NCBI GenBank assembly: GCA_016987375.1
Contig: PJRA01000508.1
Location: forward strand, 550,438 to 614,437
DNA: 64,000 nt
Direction of reading: 5' to 3'
From: Brachionus koreanus
Taxonomy: Eukaryota > Rotifera > Eurotatoria > Ploima > Brachionidae
Each line of letters starts with the position of its first letter. The first letter of the stretch is position 1. Shown here piece after piece: positions 45,935 to 57,475 of this stretch. The notes under the pieces are model-generated. The model was not told the DNA's origin and did not search any database. It worked only from the letters and a program-made list of their open reading frames with translations. Made by a program: the position numbers and the translations under genes.

Positions 45935-47462
45935 ATGACTGAACCGACTGCATTAAGAAAAATTTCCGACTTATTACCAACATTGAAGACCAAATATGAT
46001 CTTTTAGGTCAAAAATTTGAAAAAAATTTTGGTCACCGGCCTGAATTTTTTGCAAGAGCACCTGGACGAGTTAATCTAATCGGTAACAAAAAAAAATAAA
46101 GCCAAAATTTAATTTAATAAAGGAAATTTAGGTGAACATATTGATTACTGTGGCTATTCTGTCTTGCCAATGGCGATTGAACATGATATCATAATTGCTG
46201 CAAGTGCAAATAGCGAACAAAACCTAATTATTACTAATTACGAGGAAAAATACAAGTAATTTAAAAAAATAAGCTTTTTTTTCTTTTTAAATAGAAAAAT
46301 TAAGTGATTACTCATCAAAAGTAAATCAGTATGAGATAAATCAAGACAAGCCGAATTGGTTCGACTATTTTTTATCAGGTTTTAAAGGAATATTGGAAAA
46401 ATTCAATTTAGAACATTCAATAGGCTTGAATGTTTGTGTCTGGGGATGTGTTCCGAAAAGTGCAGGTCTTTCGAGCTCAAGTGCATTGGTAGTTTGCTCT
46501 GCTTTGGTGACTATGTATGCCAACAAGCTTGAATTATCCAAAAGTGATCTAGCTGAAACGTGTGCAGCAGCCGAGCGATATGTCGGGACTCAAGGAGGTG
46601 GAATGGATCAAGCCATTTCTTGTTTGGGCCAAGCCGGATGTGCAAAACTTATAGATTTTAATCCATTAAGAGTTAACAATGTAGATTTACCAGCAGGTGC
46701 TCAGTTTGTCATAGCAAATTCTTGTGTTGAGGCTAACAAAGCAGCTACAAACCATTTTAATACCAGAGTGGCCGAATGCCGCATTGCTGCACAAATTTTG
46801 GCAAAATCTCAGGGTCTAGATTGGCGAAAAATAAAAAAACCTTTTGATTTTCAAAAAGCTTCAAATTCTTCTTTTAAAGAGTTGATAGAGATTACTCAAT
46901 CGGTTCTTCATGAACAGCCCTATTCTATTGAAGAAGTATGTCGTATTTTAGAAGCAACACAGCAAGAACTGATACTTAATAGTCTTAACCAAAATACTGC
47001 TAATTGTAAGAATAAATTATTTTTAATAAATAAAGTTAAAAATTATCTTATAAAGTAAAGGAATTTCAATTATACAAAAGGGTAATGCATGTTTTTTGCG
47101 AAGCTCAACGAGTTTATGATTTTAGAGATGCCTGTAAACTGGAATCGTGTACGGCATTTGAAGTTATGGGAAAGCTAATGAATCAAAGTCATGAATCATG
47201 TAAGGATTTATACGATTGTTCGTGTCCTGAGTTGGATGAGTTAACCAAAATTTGTCGGGAGTCAGGAGCCTATGGTTCTAGACTAACTGGTGCTGGCTGG
47301 GGTGGTTGTACTGTTTCATTGATACCAAACGATAAACTAGAATCATTTTTAAACTCGATTAAAGAAAGATACTATGAAAAAAATGAAAGACTAAAAAATT
47401 TATTTATTGAATCTGCCTTTTCCACAAAACCGTCAGATGGTATTAGCATTATTTTATCTTGA
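45935..47462 (+). CDS. GALK2: N-acetylgalactosamine kinase (galactokinase 2)
   Basis: Four exons: 45935-46082, 46132-46255, 46305-47005 and 47056-47462. Introns are 49-50 bp. The product has 459 residues; human GALK2 has 458. The enzyme phosphorylates GalNAc (and galactose) at C1 in the cytosol. The GHMP signatures are [20 protein letters not shown] (residues 41-60, split by intron 1), the ATP-binding loop GLSSSSALVV and the C-terminal RLTGAGWGGCTVS. GALK2-specific wording includes GTQGGGMDQAISCL, FVIANSCVEANKAAT and LMNQSHESCKDLYDCSCPEL. Introns 2 and 3 were placed by reading frame: intron 2 ends at TTAAG and intron 3 at ATAAAG, rather than at the nearer AG. Both junctions are therefore less certain by a few codons. 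Confidence 0.93.
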
Positions 47463-48721
47463 GTTGAGTTGTTTTTCTTTATTTTTAGTTGTAAATTTTA
47501 ATTTTTAAAATAAAATCTTTAAAAATTTGAACTATCTAATTAGGAAAATTATTTTTTCAGCAATTAGAAAATAGAATAATTATTAGTTTTTTTTTTATCC
47601 AAAGAAATGATCCTTGGTTTTTTCAACAAGATTGAGCTTCAGCAAGATAGAGCAAAGCTTATGAAAGTGTAGTTTGATGAAGAGAATATTACTCTCTTAC
47701 CATGGTGTACCAGATTAACTGATCTTAATCGGGTTTTGAACCCTCGATCCTCTGCTTGCATGACTTACACACAAACTACTCAGCTATATAGACTTTTAAT
47801 CCTTATGTATGCCTATAATCATAAATTTTTATTTATGTCAAATTTATAAATATTAATTTTTTATTTTATAAGAAAAAAAATACTAAGTAATATTTCCTAA
47901 GAGCCTCTAGAATCAGAGGTCAGCAAAAGAAGAAAACTAAGAGTTTAGGGCAAAGTCTTTTCTATTCTTTTGTAGTTTTCGTAATTTTGATTTACAAAAA
48001 GAACATCTAACCAAATCACTTGAGGAAAATTCTTAAATATTTAATCATTTAATCATATGATTTTATCAGTTAAAATTTTAATTAATAGCTAAGAAGTTAC
48101 TAACTTTAATCCGCATAACTGTCGGATCAAAAAATAAGAATTTTTTTTTGTATGAAAATTTATAATTGTTTTATTTTAACATCATTTTACATTTTATTGT
48201 TTCGTTTGAATTTTATAAAATTTAAAATAATAGAATTATTCCTAAGATGAATATTTTTGTTTTTTTAAGCATGAATTAAAATAGGTAATAATTATTTGCC
48301 TTTTTATCTCTTTTTTCATGAAATTTTGAAATTTCAAGAGCCTTTTTGCTTGAAAATAATCATTAATTTATTACACAAGTTTTTAACACTGTTGATGAAA
48401 TTCCAAGTTTTGAATTTTTTTGAGAAATTAATTATTTTATCAATAGTTTTACTTCAAACTTAATAAGTCATTCTTTATTAAACTCTTCAATTGCTTACAA
48501 GTTAATCATGCTGATGGTAATGATAATTTACAATATCTAAAAAGAAATTGATACATATTGATACATAAATCTATATTTTATAAAATTGAATCTTTTTTAA
48601 CATCTAAAATATGTAGATAAAACAATCATCAAAAAATAAAACTTTTTTATTTTATAGTCTTAAATAAAAATTTGTTAAAAAATTGAAGTTTTACTATTTT
48701 AAGTTTAATAAACTAAGAAAA
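47463..48721. other. AT-rich intergenic DNA with SINE remnant
   Basis: Between the convergent 3' ends of GALK2 and PEPD. It contains the SINE fragment at 47697-47792 and nothing else recognisable. Confidence 0.5.
47697..47792 (-). mobile_element. tRNA-derived SINE, diverged copy
   Basis: On the minus strand it reads TATATAGCTGAGTAGTTTGT, then GTCATGCAAGCAGAGG and GAGGGTTCAAAACCCGATT. These are the A-box, anticodon-arm and B-box regions shared with the copies at 148-222 and 26062-26275. The body beyond the B box (to roughly 47620) is not clearly alignable with the 26-kb copy. Confidence 0.75.
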
Positions 48722-50595
48722 TTATTGTTTCAAAAAAATATTATTCTTTTGCATAAAATCCTCGATTTCTTCAACAGTTCTTGGTACGTTAGTAAGTAAT
48801 TCGGCACCGTTTTCTGTAACAAATATATTATCTTCAATTCTGACACCACCAACTCCACGATATTTATCTATTTCTTCTTTTACTAAATGCTTGCTTTTTA
48901 ATGGATCTTTAAAAGCCTCATCCAAAAGCTTAAAAATAAAAAAATAAAGTTCTAATAACTAATTGATTGATTAAAATTTTACATAGTCAATAAAATAAAC
49001 ACCAGGTTCGATTGTCAATACCATTCCTTGTTCTAATTTTCGTATTGTCCGTAAAGACTTGAGTCCGCTTTGTTTTGGTCTTTGAGTACCATCCGGATAA
49101 CCGCCTACATCATGAGTATCTATTCCTAACATGTGACCTAAGCCATGTGGGAAAAATAATGCACTTATTCTTAGTTCCAGCATTTCATCGATTTCACCAG
49201 TTAATAACCCTGCAGCCTTCAAATCTTCGAGTATCACTTTATCGGCCAGTAAGTGCATATCATACCATGTCACTCCTGGTTTCACTGCATTTAAAACTGC
49301 ACGATTAGCCCGTAAAGTTGCCTCGTAAATTATTTTTTGCTTTGGACTGAATTTTCCATTTGATGGATAAGTGCATGTTATATCACTTGCATAGCAATAA
49401 TACTCTCCGCCCATGTCAAATAAACTTTATTAAAATTAATTAAATTTTATTTTTTTAATATTTTTGTAAATAAATATTTACCAAAGATCGTTTTCATTTA
49501 TTTGTTTATCATTTGGAGCTCCAGCATGACCATAATGAAGAACACTTCCATTATGACCACTAAAAAGTAGAAATAAAAAAATTCAAATTCTCAACAAAGT
49601 ATTTAATTACGTAGCGCAAATACAAGTATAGCTCATGTGTCTCATTCCGCCAAACCTGTAGCAATAATCTTGAAAAATGCTCTCCATTTGAAATTCATAT
49701 AAGCCTGGTTTTATATTTTTCATAACTTCTTTATGAGCTTCGCTTGATATTTTGTTCGTATATCTAAGAACTTCAAGTTCCAAATCTGTTTTGTAAACTC
49801 GACTAAAATTTTTCAATTAGTTTTTTTAGAATTTTTTTTTTCAAATTAGAAAAAAATACCATTCTGTTATTAGAGGATGAAGAATCTTGTTATTTACATT
49901 AAAACTAAAAAAAAGATTATGTTTGATTTAAATTTTTTATGCTAGTACCTTTCAATCCCTTCGAAGGTAGCCTCTTTGCTGAAATTACCCGAATCTGTAT
50001 TTAACCCATGCTAAACAAAATTTGACTTTAAAATTCTGATTCAAAATAATCTATAGATAATTACTAATGTTAAAAGGAATTGTGTTTTTTTTTGCTTTAA
50101 AATATCAGATATTTGGTTTGTAAAAAAAACTTCATCTACTTCATATTTTTGTTTAAAATAAGAAGCTGGTTGAATTCTAAATTAATTAATTTTTTTACAA
50201 AATAAATCTTAAACAAAATTAAATTACTTTCCCATCCAAATTGCATATTCAGCCGGCAATAACGGGGCAAAAAGAATCGAATTTCCGGTTTCTACTTCAA
50301 TGGCACCGTAGAAATCTGGTTCTGTTACACCAAAACACCAATGAAAATAAGATTCCTATAGTTAATTTGATGAGAATTGCTTTTTTATTTTCTTTATCAA
50401 ATCAGTTACTTGTCTGAATATGTCTTCATGATCAGAACAATATCGTGTAGTTGATTTTCCGCCTTCTAAAACAACTATTGAAGATTTAGGTACGTCTGGT
50501 TGGCTTCTTAGACTTTGCAATAGTTTTTTTCGATTTAAAGCAAACAATTGCATGGAAACCTTTAAGGCTTTATCACCAAGTTGATAATATGACAT
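48722..50595 (-). CDS. PEPD: Xaa-Pro dipeptidase (prolidase)
   Basis: Nine exons on the minus strand: 50595-50410, 50355-50228, 50176-50065, 50010-49949, 49904-49860, 49802-49611, 49559-49482, 49424-48983 and 48928-48722. The product has 483 residues; human has 493. Prolidase cleaves dipeptides with C-terminal Pro, completing collagen and peptide turnover in the cytosol. The pita-bread metal ligands are in place: D271 and D282 ([10 protein letters not shown]...ASDIT), H365 (PHGLGHMLG), E407 ([10 protein letters not shown]) and E447 (GGVRIEDN). Other prolidase blocks are [44 protein letters not shown] and [10 protein letters not shown]. The 45-nt and 62-nt exons are easily missed. This is the most intron-rich gene of the window. 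Confidence 0.94.
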
Positions 50596-52133
50596 TTCAA
50601 TATAAAATAATAAATGATGCTTGATGAATTTAAATCTTAAAAAATTTTGGTTTTAAATTTAGATTCATTGAATCATGTGATCTAAATAAATTTAAAAAGG
50701 GTGTTGCATCAAATTTTGTTTGGAAAATTTAAAATTCAAGTATTCTTAACAAAATATAAGCAATTTAAGCTAAAGTAGATATGGAAATTTTTATTTCATT
50801 AAATAAAATTGTCTTTATCTTAGAAATTTTGAAGAATAAGCTCATTTTTTTAATTATTATTTTATTAATTAATCTCTAGTTTCTTTTGTAAAGATTGATT
50901 TATCTGCAAATTCTTTATCTTTTTGTTCGATCATCAAAATCGATAGGAAAGTAAATTTAACACTAAAAAATTCCAAAAAATGCAAAATTATTCTAATCAA
51001 ATTTTAGTTTTATTATTCTAATTGAAATTTAAGAAAATAATTTTAATCTTAGACAACACCTAAATTAGCTTCTTCCCAAATTTTTATTAGATATGTAAAG
51101 AATAATAAAAAATTAGATTAAAAATAATTTTTAATTTAAAAAAATTAGATAGTGAAAGTTTAAATAAAGTAATTGCTAATTAGTATACTTAATATACATA
51201 AAATAATACATGATTTTTTTAATACTTTTAAACAAGACTCTTAATTGTAGAATTTTAATTTTTTTTTTAAAAAAGAACCGAAAAAGATGTTAAAAAATCT
51301 TTAATTATTTTTCAATAATTAAATATCGATAGTTTTAGATGAATGTTGTTAATTATACAACTATATATTGTGTACTGCACATTTATAAAATCGTTTTTCT
51401 AACATTTTTTTTGTTCTGTTGTACCATATTTCACCAAGTCATTTTTCAAACATAATAAAATTCACAATTTGGAATAAAAATTACAGAATTAAAAAAGAAT
51501 TTATCCCTGGTATATTCTAGTTAAAAACTTTTTTTTGCTAAATTTAAGTAGATATATTTAAGTAAAACAGTGCTATTTATTTTTAAAATTGAATAAATAC
51601 AAAAGTCTTTCATTAGGCTTTTATTAAATATAATTAGATTTATTGCACTGAATATGATCTAAAATTAAGTAATTTTCTAATTTAGTTCTGCTCTGAATGT
51701 GGCAATTTTCGACTAATTGACTCAATAAAATCCTATCTTTAGTAAAATTAATTGAAATTGTAGACGTCCAAGAAAAATGCAAACAAGTTTTGCTCAATTA
51801 ATTGTTCTGTATTTTTTATATATGCATTTTTTTGCAAGTTAATTTAAAAGTAAAGTTTAAGATTTTAGTTTTTAGTAGTTATTATTTTCAGTTAAGTTTT
51901 GTTATTATTTTTTTTGTTTTTGTTTTGGACTCCAGTTCGTATTTATAATTTAAATAAAGTTTGTAATCTTGAATAGTCCTTTGTCTTGATTGCTGACTAA
52001 GAGACACCTTATCCGAGGAATAAGTAAATTTAGCCCGAAAGTTTACAAAAATTATTACGCTAAATAATCTAAGTTATTTTTTTTATTTAATAAAATTAAG
52101 TAAAATTGATTATCTGAACAAATCGTACAAAAA
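50596..52133. other. AT-rich intergenic DNA
   Basis: Upstream of PEPD. A minus-strand open stretch of ~59 codons at 51892-52067 is preceded by an acceptor-like TTTAG and contains an AATAAA-type motif on the plus strand. It could be an exon relic or a solo-LTR remnant. No gene is claimed. Confidence 0.4.
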
Positions 52134-52524
52134 TTCCACTCACAAATTCTGACAATGTAAAATCTTAGTACAAAAATTACAGTACAAAAAAGAAAAACTA
52201 TATAATTATTTTTTCTAATTGTACAAAGATGGTTTTGTAAACAGTACAATGTTGTATAGATTTGTACAAACGAATTCTAAATTCTGCAAATACTATTCAT
52301 TTTTCTGTTATATGCACATAATTAAAAAAAGATTAGATATAATTTGCATTAAATTGCACAGTTTTTGCAGAATTTAGAATTTGTTTGTACAAATTGGTAA
52401 AACACTGTACTGTTTACAAAACCATTTTTGTACAATTAGAAAAAAAAATTATATAGTTTTTCCTTTTTGTCCTTTAATTTTTGTACTAAAAGATTTCACA
52501 TTGCCCAAAATCTCACAAGAATGT
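52134..52524. repeat. Long foldback (inverted) repeat, MITE-like
   Basis: The arms at about 52134-52290 and 52363-52524 are near-perfect reverse complements, separated by a ~72-bp loop. Shared blocks include TAGTACAAAAATTA, AAAAACTATATAATT, TTTTTTCTAATTGTACAAA, ATGGTTTTGTAAACAGTACA and AATTCTAAATTCTGCAAA. Small indels and substitutions separate the arms. No coding sequence lies inside. The layout fits a foldback/MITE-type non-autonomous element, but no target-site duplication could be fixed. Confidence 0.9.
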
Positions 52525-52807
52525 GTAAAATTTTTGAGAGAAAAGGGCTAAATGCACATGACATAACTAAGAACTTTTTTTTTTAAAAGCCAATTAATAA
52601 TTTAAAGAAAATGTTTTAAATTTTTTTTAATATTAATTTATTATAAAATAATTTTAATTTTTAATTTATTTAAAATAAATAATTAGACTAATATAAACTT
52701 TATTTTATGTCAAAATATATTGACAAACAAAATTGGACTTAGATAGCTAGGAAAAAACTTACAGAATAAGTCGATTAGATCGACTTAAATAAAATTGCAT
52801 AGGAAAA

Positions 52808-54106
52808 TTAAATAATTGATCTTAAAACTGCATTTGGGATCATGAAAGTATCGTCTTTAATTATTACAATATCGTAGGCTTTCATATAATCAGACAACTG
52901 TTCCTCTACTTTATCATTTAAAAACCCAATCTTGAGAACATGATTTAAAGATGGAAAACCATTAGCCATGTCCGTGTCTCCAAGCGAATCACCAAGAAGA
53001 ATTACATTCGGTCGATTTAGTATGGATGATTCATGTTTAGTATCTAATAGAACGCCTTCGTTCTTGTTAAATATGTGAATGAGACTTCCACTAAATCCAT
53101 TAATCTTTTTTGTTATTTCATCAAAAGTCATGAAATTTGACACAATTGTCATGTTTTTGTATGAACCACACTCTTGAACAATCCATTCTTCGATAACGTT
53201 TCCGATTCCAGCAGAAAATATTAACAATGGTACATCGTGTCGCTCCAATGTATGAAAAAACCATTTGCATCCATTTTTTAAGTGAGTTGTAGAATTTCGA
53301 ACAATGTCTTTCAAATTAGACGACTCAATTTGTGTCTTGACTACCAAATCAAGGGACTTTGTCCACCATTCGATCATGTATGGTAGCTTTTTTTCCTTGC
53401 TCATCTGAAAATCATGCTCAATAGGCAGGTAAAAATCTCGTAGTTCTTTAAACTATTCAAATTGAAAAAAAAACAATAATTTTTTATATTTTCTTATATT
53501 TTTTACCTTGGTTCTAAGTTCATTCGAAACATATGGACTCATTTCAATCACAGCTAAAAATTAATATTTTTTTTTAAAAAACAATTAGGAATTAGGAAAA
53601 TTCAACCAAAATAGGCTGTAGTTTAGTATTTCTTACCATTTGAAGTTAAACAAGGTTGGCCATTGTAACTGCAAACACTTATTGTACGGTCAAAATCAGA
53701 CACAACTTGAAGCCTTTCTTTTCCACTATTTACAAAATTTTGTAACATCATTTCAACATAATCCGGATCCTTGATCCTAACATTTTTGCTATTAAGCTCT
53801 GGTATCTTTTAAAAACAAATGATTAGTTTATTAAAATTAGATTACTGAATGAAAGGGAGCAATCGTCTAATAAATGAGTTAAATTGTAATCACCGTTTGG
53901 AGAATTTTTGTAATTTTTCTCTTTTTTCTAAAGGATTTAAACCGATTATAGAAATAACTGAATGCAATTGAAAGTCCAATTGCACTGATGCTCACCGTTA
54001 CCAGTATTTTTTGGCATTTGGTATTGATATTTGGTTTAGAAGAATTTGGTGAAAAAAAATATACCAATTGTCGCAACGAGCCCGGTATTTTAGAAACAGA
54101 AGTCAT
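52808..54106 (-). CDS. NT5C3A: Cytosolic-type 5'-nucleotidase III with N-terminal membrane anchor
   Basis: Four exons on the minus strand: 54106-53894, 53805-53637, 53553-53507 and 53452-52808. The product has 357 residues. This HAD-superfamily enzyme dephosphorylates pyrimidine (and 7-methyl-guanosine) monophosphates. Motif I is SDFDRTIS (D108 nucleophile, D110). Motif II lies in LLIFSAGIGNVIEEW, and motifs III/IV in NVILLGDSLGDTDMANG. Other family blocks are PYMIEWWTKSL, VSNFMTFDE and LIHIFNKNEG. Exon 1 carries a hydrophobic segment (residues ~34-52) followed by basic residues (FRKKRKITKILQT), as in the long mammalian NT5C3A form. The protein therefore probably sits on the ER or another membrane. 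NT5C3A and NT5C3B are not distinguished with certainty. Confidence 0.92.
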
Positions 54107-54392
54107 TCTAAAAAAAGCTACAATTTAATATTTAATATTTGTTTAGATGTATCCTTAGTTTCGATTTGATTCTAATTTTAATTCAAAAATTTTAAATATA
54201 TAGAACACTATAATGCTTATTAATTTTGCTATCTCAAAAATTATGCTCAAAATAATCATTTTATGATTGTTAGGGCTTTTAAAGCGTTTTGAAAATATAA
54301 TATTTATTGGAAAAATCAATTTATCATAATTTGGCCAAGAATTGTAGCCTATTTTGACTTAAAACTAGTTTACTCATATTAAAAACGAATAC

Positions 54393-54417
54393 AATCAATC
54401 AATCAATCAATCAATCA
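54393..54417. repeat. (AATC)6 microsatellite
   Basis: Six tandem AATC units in the 5' flank of the NT5C3 gene. Confidence 0.95.
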
Positions 54418-54829
54418 AAATAATTAACTTTTAGCTCTAAATTATAAAAAAAAGCAATTTATTATTTCACAATCTTGATTTTACTTAAAAGTTGCTATTA
54501 TGAATAGTAAAAATTAAAAAATAAAATTTAGCTCTTATTCTTTTGAGTGGTTTAAAATTCTCACAAAAATATTTTAAAGCAAATAATCTGAATGAAAAGT
54601 CATCCCAAAAGTCTTTTCCTTTTCCAAAAGCGTCTGGATGATATTATGCTTAGTAAATAAGAACTTGATAAAAGACAATAATTTTAATCTTTTTAATTTT
54701 TATTTTTATCAATAATAAATAAAACACGTGATCTAATTTACTCAAAAATTTGACATTTAATTATTCCTTCAAAATTATTCAAACCAATTTAGTTAGTTTT
54801 TGTTGCGACATCATAACAAGAATGTTTGA

Positions 54830-55095
54830 GCTCATTATTGCTTTGAGGCAGTGTGGTGCTGTAGTAACCATTTTCATTGAATTTATTAAGACAGTTTGAA
54901 GACTTCAATTGATTTGGATTTTACAGCACTATCATGAAACCTGTTTTATTTGGCGACCACTCTGTTTAAAAAAAAAACATGTCGGACAGTCACGGTACTT
55001 TCTGAATATTCTTCATATTCTATTAGATAAAAATAGTATACTGAATAGCAGGAAATTCTTCACTATGCATTGGTATTCAATTGCTTGTTAATATC
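54830..55095 (-). mobile_element. Diverged 3'-end remnant of non-LTR retrotransposon
   Basis: Parts match the 3' region of the element at 16866-18150. Both contain GATTTGGATTTTAC/GAATTGGATTTTACC, CCACTCTGTTT/CTACTCTGTTTGAG and ACATGTCGGACAGTCAC/ACATGTCTGGCAGTTAC in the same order and spacing. It is heavily mutated and short, so it is an older relative rather than a recent copy. Confidence 0.65.
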
Positions 55096-56784
55096 GTTAC
55101 AGCTTTGGCTCGTACCAGATTATAAAAATAATAAATAATAATGCAGCTAGTTTTAGATTATTGATGAGACAATGTTCAAAACAAACAAAATATTTAATTT
55201 AGAAGCGTATAACCTTTTTTTAATCAAAAAAGATTTAATTATTTGAGATCAAAAAATATACATCTTTAAAACACAACAACATAGGTTATTGATAACAGAT
55301 AATGGTCATGATCAATTCCTTAATGGATTTTATTTTAAAGAATTAATAGAAAGATAAAAAAAATTTTTTTTTGATATTTTTTTTTATTTATCTTTTATTC
55401 AATTTTATAATTTTACATATAAAATTTAATTAGTTATCTTTAATACATCATTTCAAGTCTAAAAACGAAAATTAAAACATTTGAAAATTGTATATTATAA
55501 AAGTTTTATTTGTGTTATAAAATGTTTAATAAGTTTTAGTTTTATAGAACTTCACATTAGTCACTAAAGCAAGCCAAGTATCTTGTTTGCTTTTGCAAAC
55601 TTTTTACTTGAGCAATCCACTTTAGATCAGATGATACTATCAATGTTAAATCCTCTGGCAGCTAATAACATCTATAGTTAGATAAATTGACTAATTTCTT
55701 CATGCTTTACCAATTTGTTTTTTTTTTACTCAAAAATAAATATCAGCTACTACCTCTTCAACTAGTTTTATTGTAATTAAAACACTCAAAAACTTTTTAT
55801 TTAAACAAATCTTATAAAATTTTATTTTTGTTTTTAAAAAGCGATGTCATTAATTCTTATGTATGTTTAGACGATTGAATCGTATTAGGAACAGATTTAA
55901 ATTGAATTGATGTGTAGTTAAAAGATTTAATTTGTTTATAATGCAGTAACGACTCATTTATTTATGTATCATTCATTTATTATTTAAAACTTAAAATTTA
56001 TTAAAAAAAATTTATTTTCAATGCTTAAAATTTGAATCTTTTTCGGTTAATAATGGTCTAAATTTCAAATAAAAGCTAAATTTTGAAAAATAATTAGTGT
56101 ATTTCAATAGATCAAATTAAAAAAATTTTTCATAGAAATTTTTTTTCTATGAATCAATTTTGAATGTAGCAACTCTGGACTAACCGACTCGATAAAATAC
56201 TATTTTTATCTAATAGAATATTGTATATTGAATAATCTTAATCATTTTTTTGTATATAACAAGCTGAATTTTTTACTTAATTGTAAAATGGATATTCAAC
56301 TGTCCATTTTTCTAATTTCAATTTTTCCATGGAACTTAAACTTCAATTAAATAAATAAAAATAATCATCGATTACTGAAAATTTTTCTGTAGCCTTTTGT
56401 AACCTCTAATACAATGATTTGTTTTAAATTTCAAATACAAAATTTTACCTTTGACCTTTGCCTATTTTACTCTAAATAAAGTTTATTCATTTTAAAGCTA
56501 TTATTATAATATTTTTTAAATTTTATTTTTCGAGTGGTTGGTTGCTGGACAAAAATCGTTTAATTGAATAGATTTTCTAGCGTATTCGCGCTCCTCCTCT
56601 CTTTAAATAAATAATTTTAGATAAAAAAGTTCAATATCACAAATAAATTGACAGAAATTCCAAATAAATAGAAAGCGCTAAATTTAATTAATAAATTAAC
56701 TCGAATAAATATAGAATAATCTTACTAAGCCTTAGCTAGATAAAGATGTTCAGGGTTCTAATAAAATCGTAATACAAAAAAAAG

Positions 56785-56960
56785 CCGCATCCAAACGGCC
56801 GATGTGTCCAATCTGTCATGTTATATTATAAAAAATTATAATTAAAATGAATAAATGGAGAAAATTATGTTTATTTAACAGTTGGATAGATCGAACGGAT
56901 CGAAAGTTATCGTTGGACACCGGAATAGTTGGCTTGGCGATTTTTTAGAACCACTGTAAA
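56785..56960. other. Unassigned GC-richer island (possible exons or structured RNA)
   Basis: Within an AT desert this block contains GGCCGATGTGTCCAA and, 90 bp later, TTGGACACCGG. These can pair as an 11-bp stem with a two-base bulge. On both strands it has splice-like borders: plus strand AACAG| near 56881 and ACT|GTAAAT near 56956; minus strand TACAG| near 56957 and ACT|GTTAAA. Several frames are open across it, so coding strand and frame cannot be decided. It may be two small exons of a gene on either strand, or a non-coding RNA. Confidence 0.35.
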
Positions 56961-57379
56961 TAAATAAATGAAATTCAATTAAAATTTGAATTTGATATTA
57001 AATTTTTTGGTAATTTTATATTAATTTTTAGTTAAAATCCAATTTTTAATATTTCCGCTTTGTAAAATTTTATATGTGAATTTAGCTTTGAAACTAGTTA
57101 AGAATAAGGTACACATTTAAAATTCAAATTTAGTTATTTTTCTTCTTATTTAGAATTCGTAAAAAAACACATAGAAAAAAAAATGAATAATAATTAAGTA
57201 AAATTAAAAAAAAAAGAAAAAAATTAATATTTCAATTTTAACTTTTAAACGACTAAAAAATTGACTTTTTTATCATTGAAAAAAAAACTATAGAAACTCT
57301 TTTTATTTTATTAGCATTTATTTTTATATCACTATTTTTGAACTTCAAAATCTATCATAATCTTTTTATGAACTTTTTA

Positions 57380-57435
57380 CAGTTGGCTGAAAGGAAGGAC
57401 TAAGTTCCATTCCAAACTGCCAGTGTTTATAACCC
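57380..57435. other. Second unassigned GC-richer block upstream of BBS12
   Basis: It follows TTTTTACAG on the plus strand and, read on the minus strand, ends in CAACT|GTAAAA. It is therefore bounded like an exon in both directions. The spliced frame with the 56.9-kb island stays open either way. It could be a BBS12 5' leader exon, since BBS12 starts 40 bp on and is itself preceded by TTATTTAG, or part of an unrecognised minus-strand gene. Confidence 0.3.
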
Positions 57436-57475
57436 AAACTATATTTTTAATAAATAATAATAATTCTTATTTAGA

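Larger units (their letters stand above)
54107..57475. other. 3.4-kb intergenic region with repeats and two GC-richer islands
   Basis: Between NT5C3 (-) and BBS12 (+), which diverge. It contains an (AATC)n microsatellite at 54393-54417, a non-LTR 3'-end remnant at ~54830-55095, and two compact GC-richer blocks (56785-56960 and 57380-57435) with splice-like borders, described separately. Confidence 0.5.
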
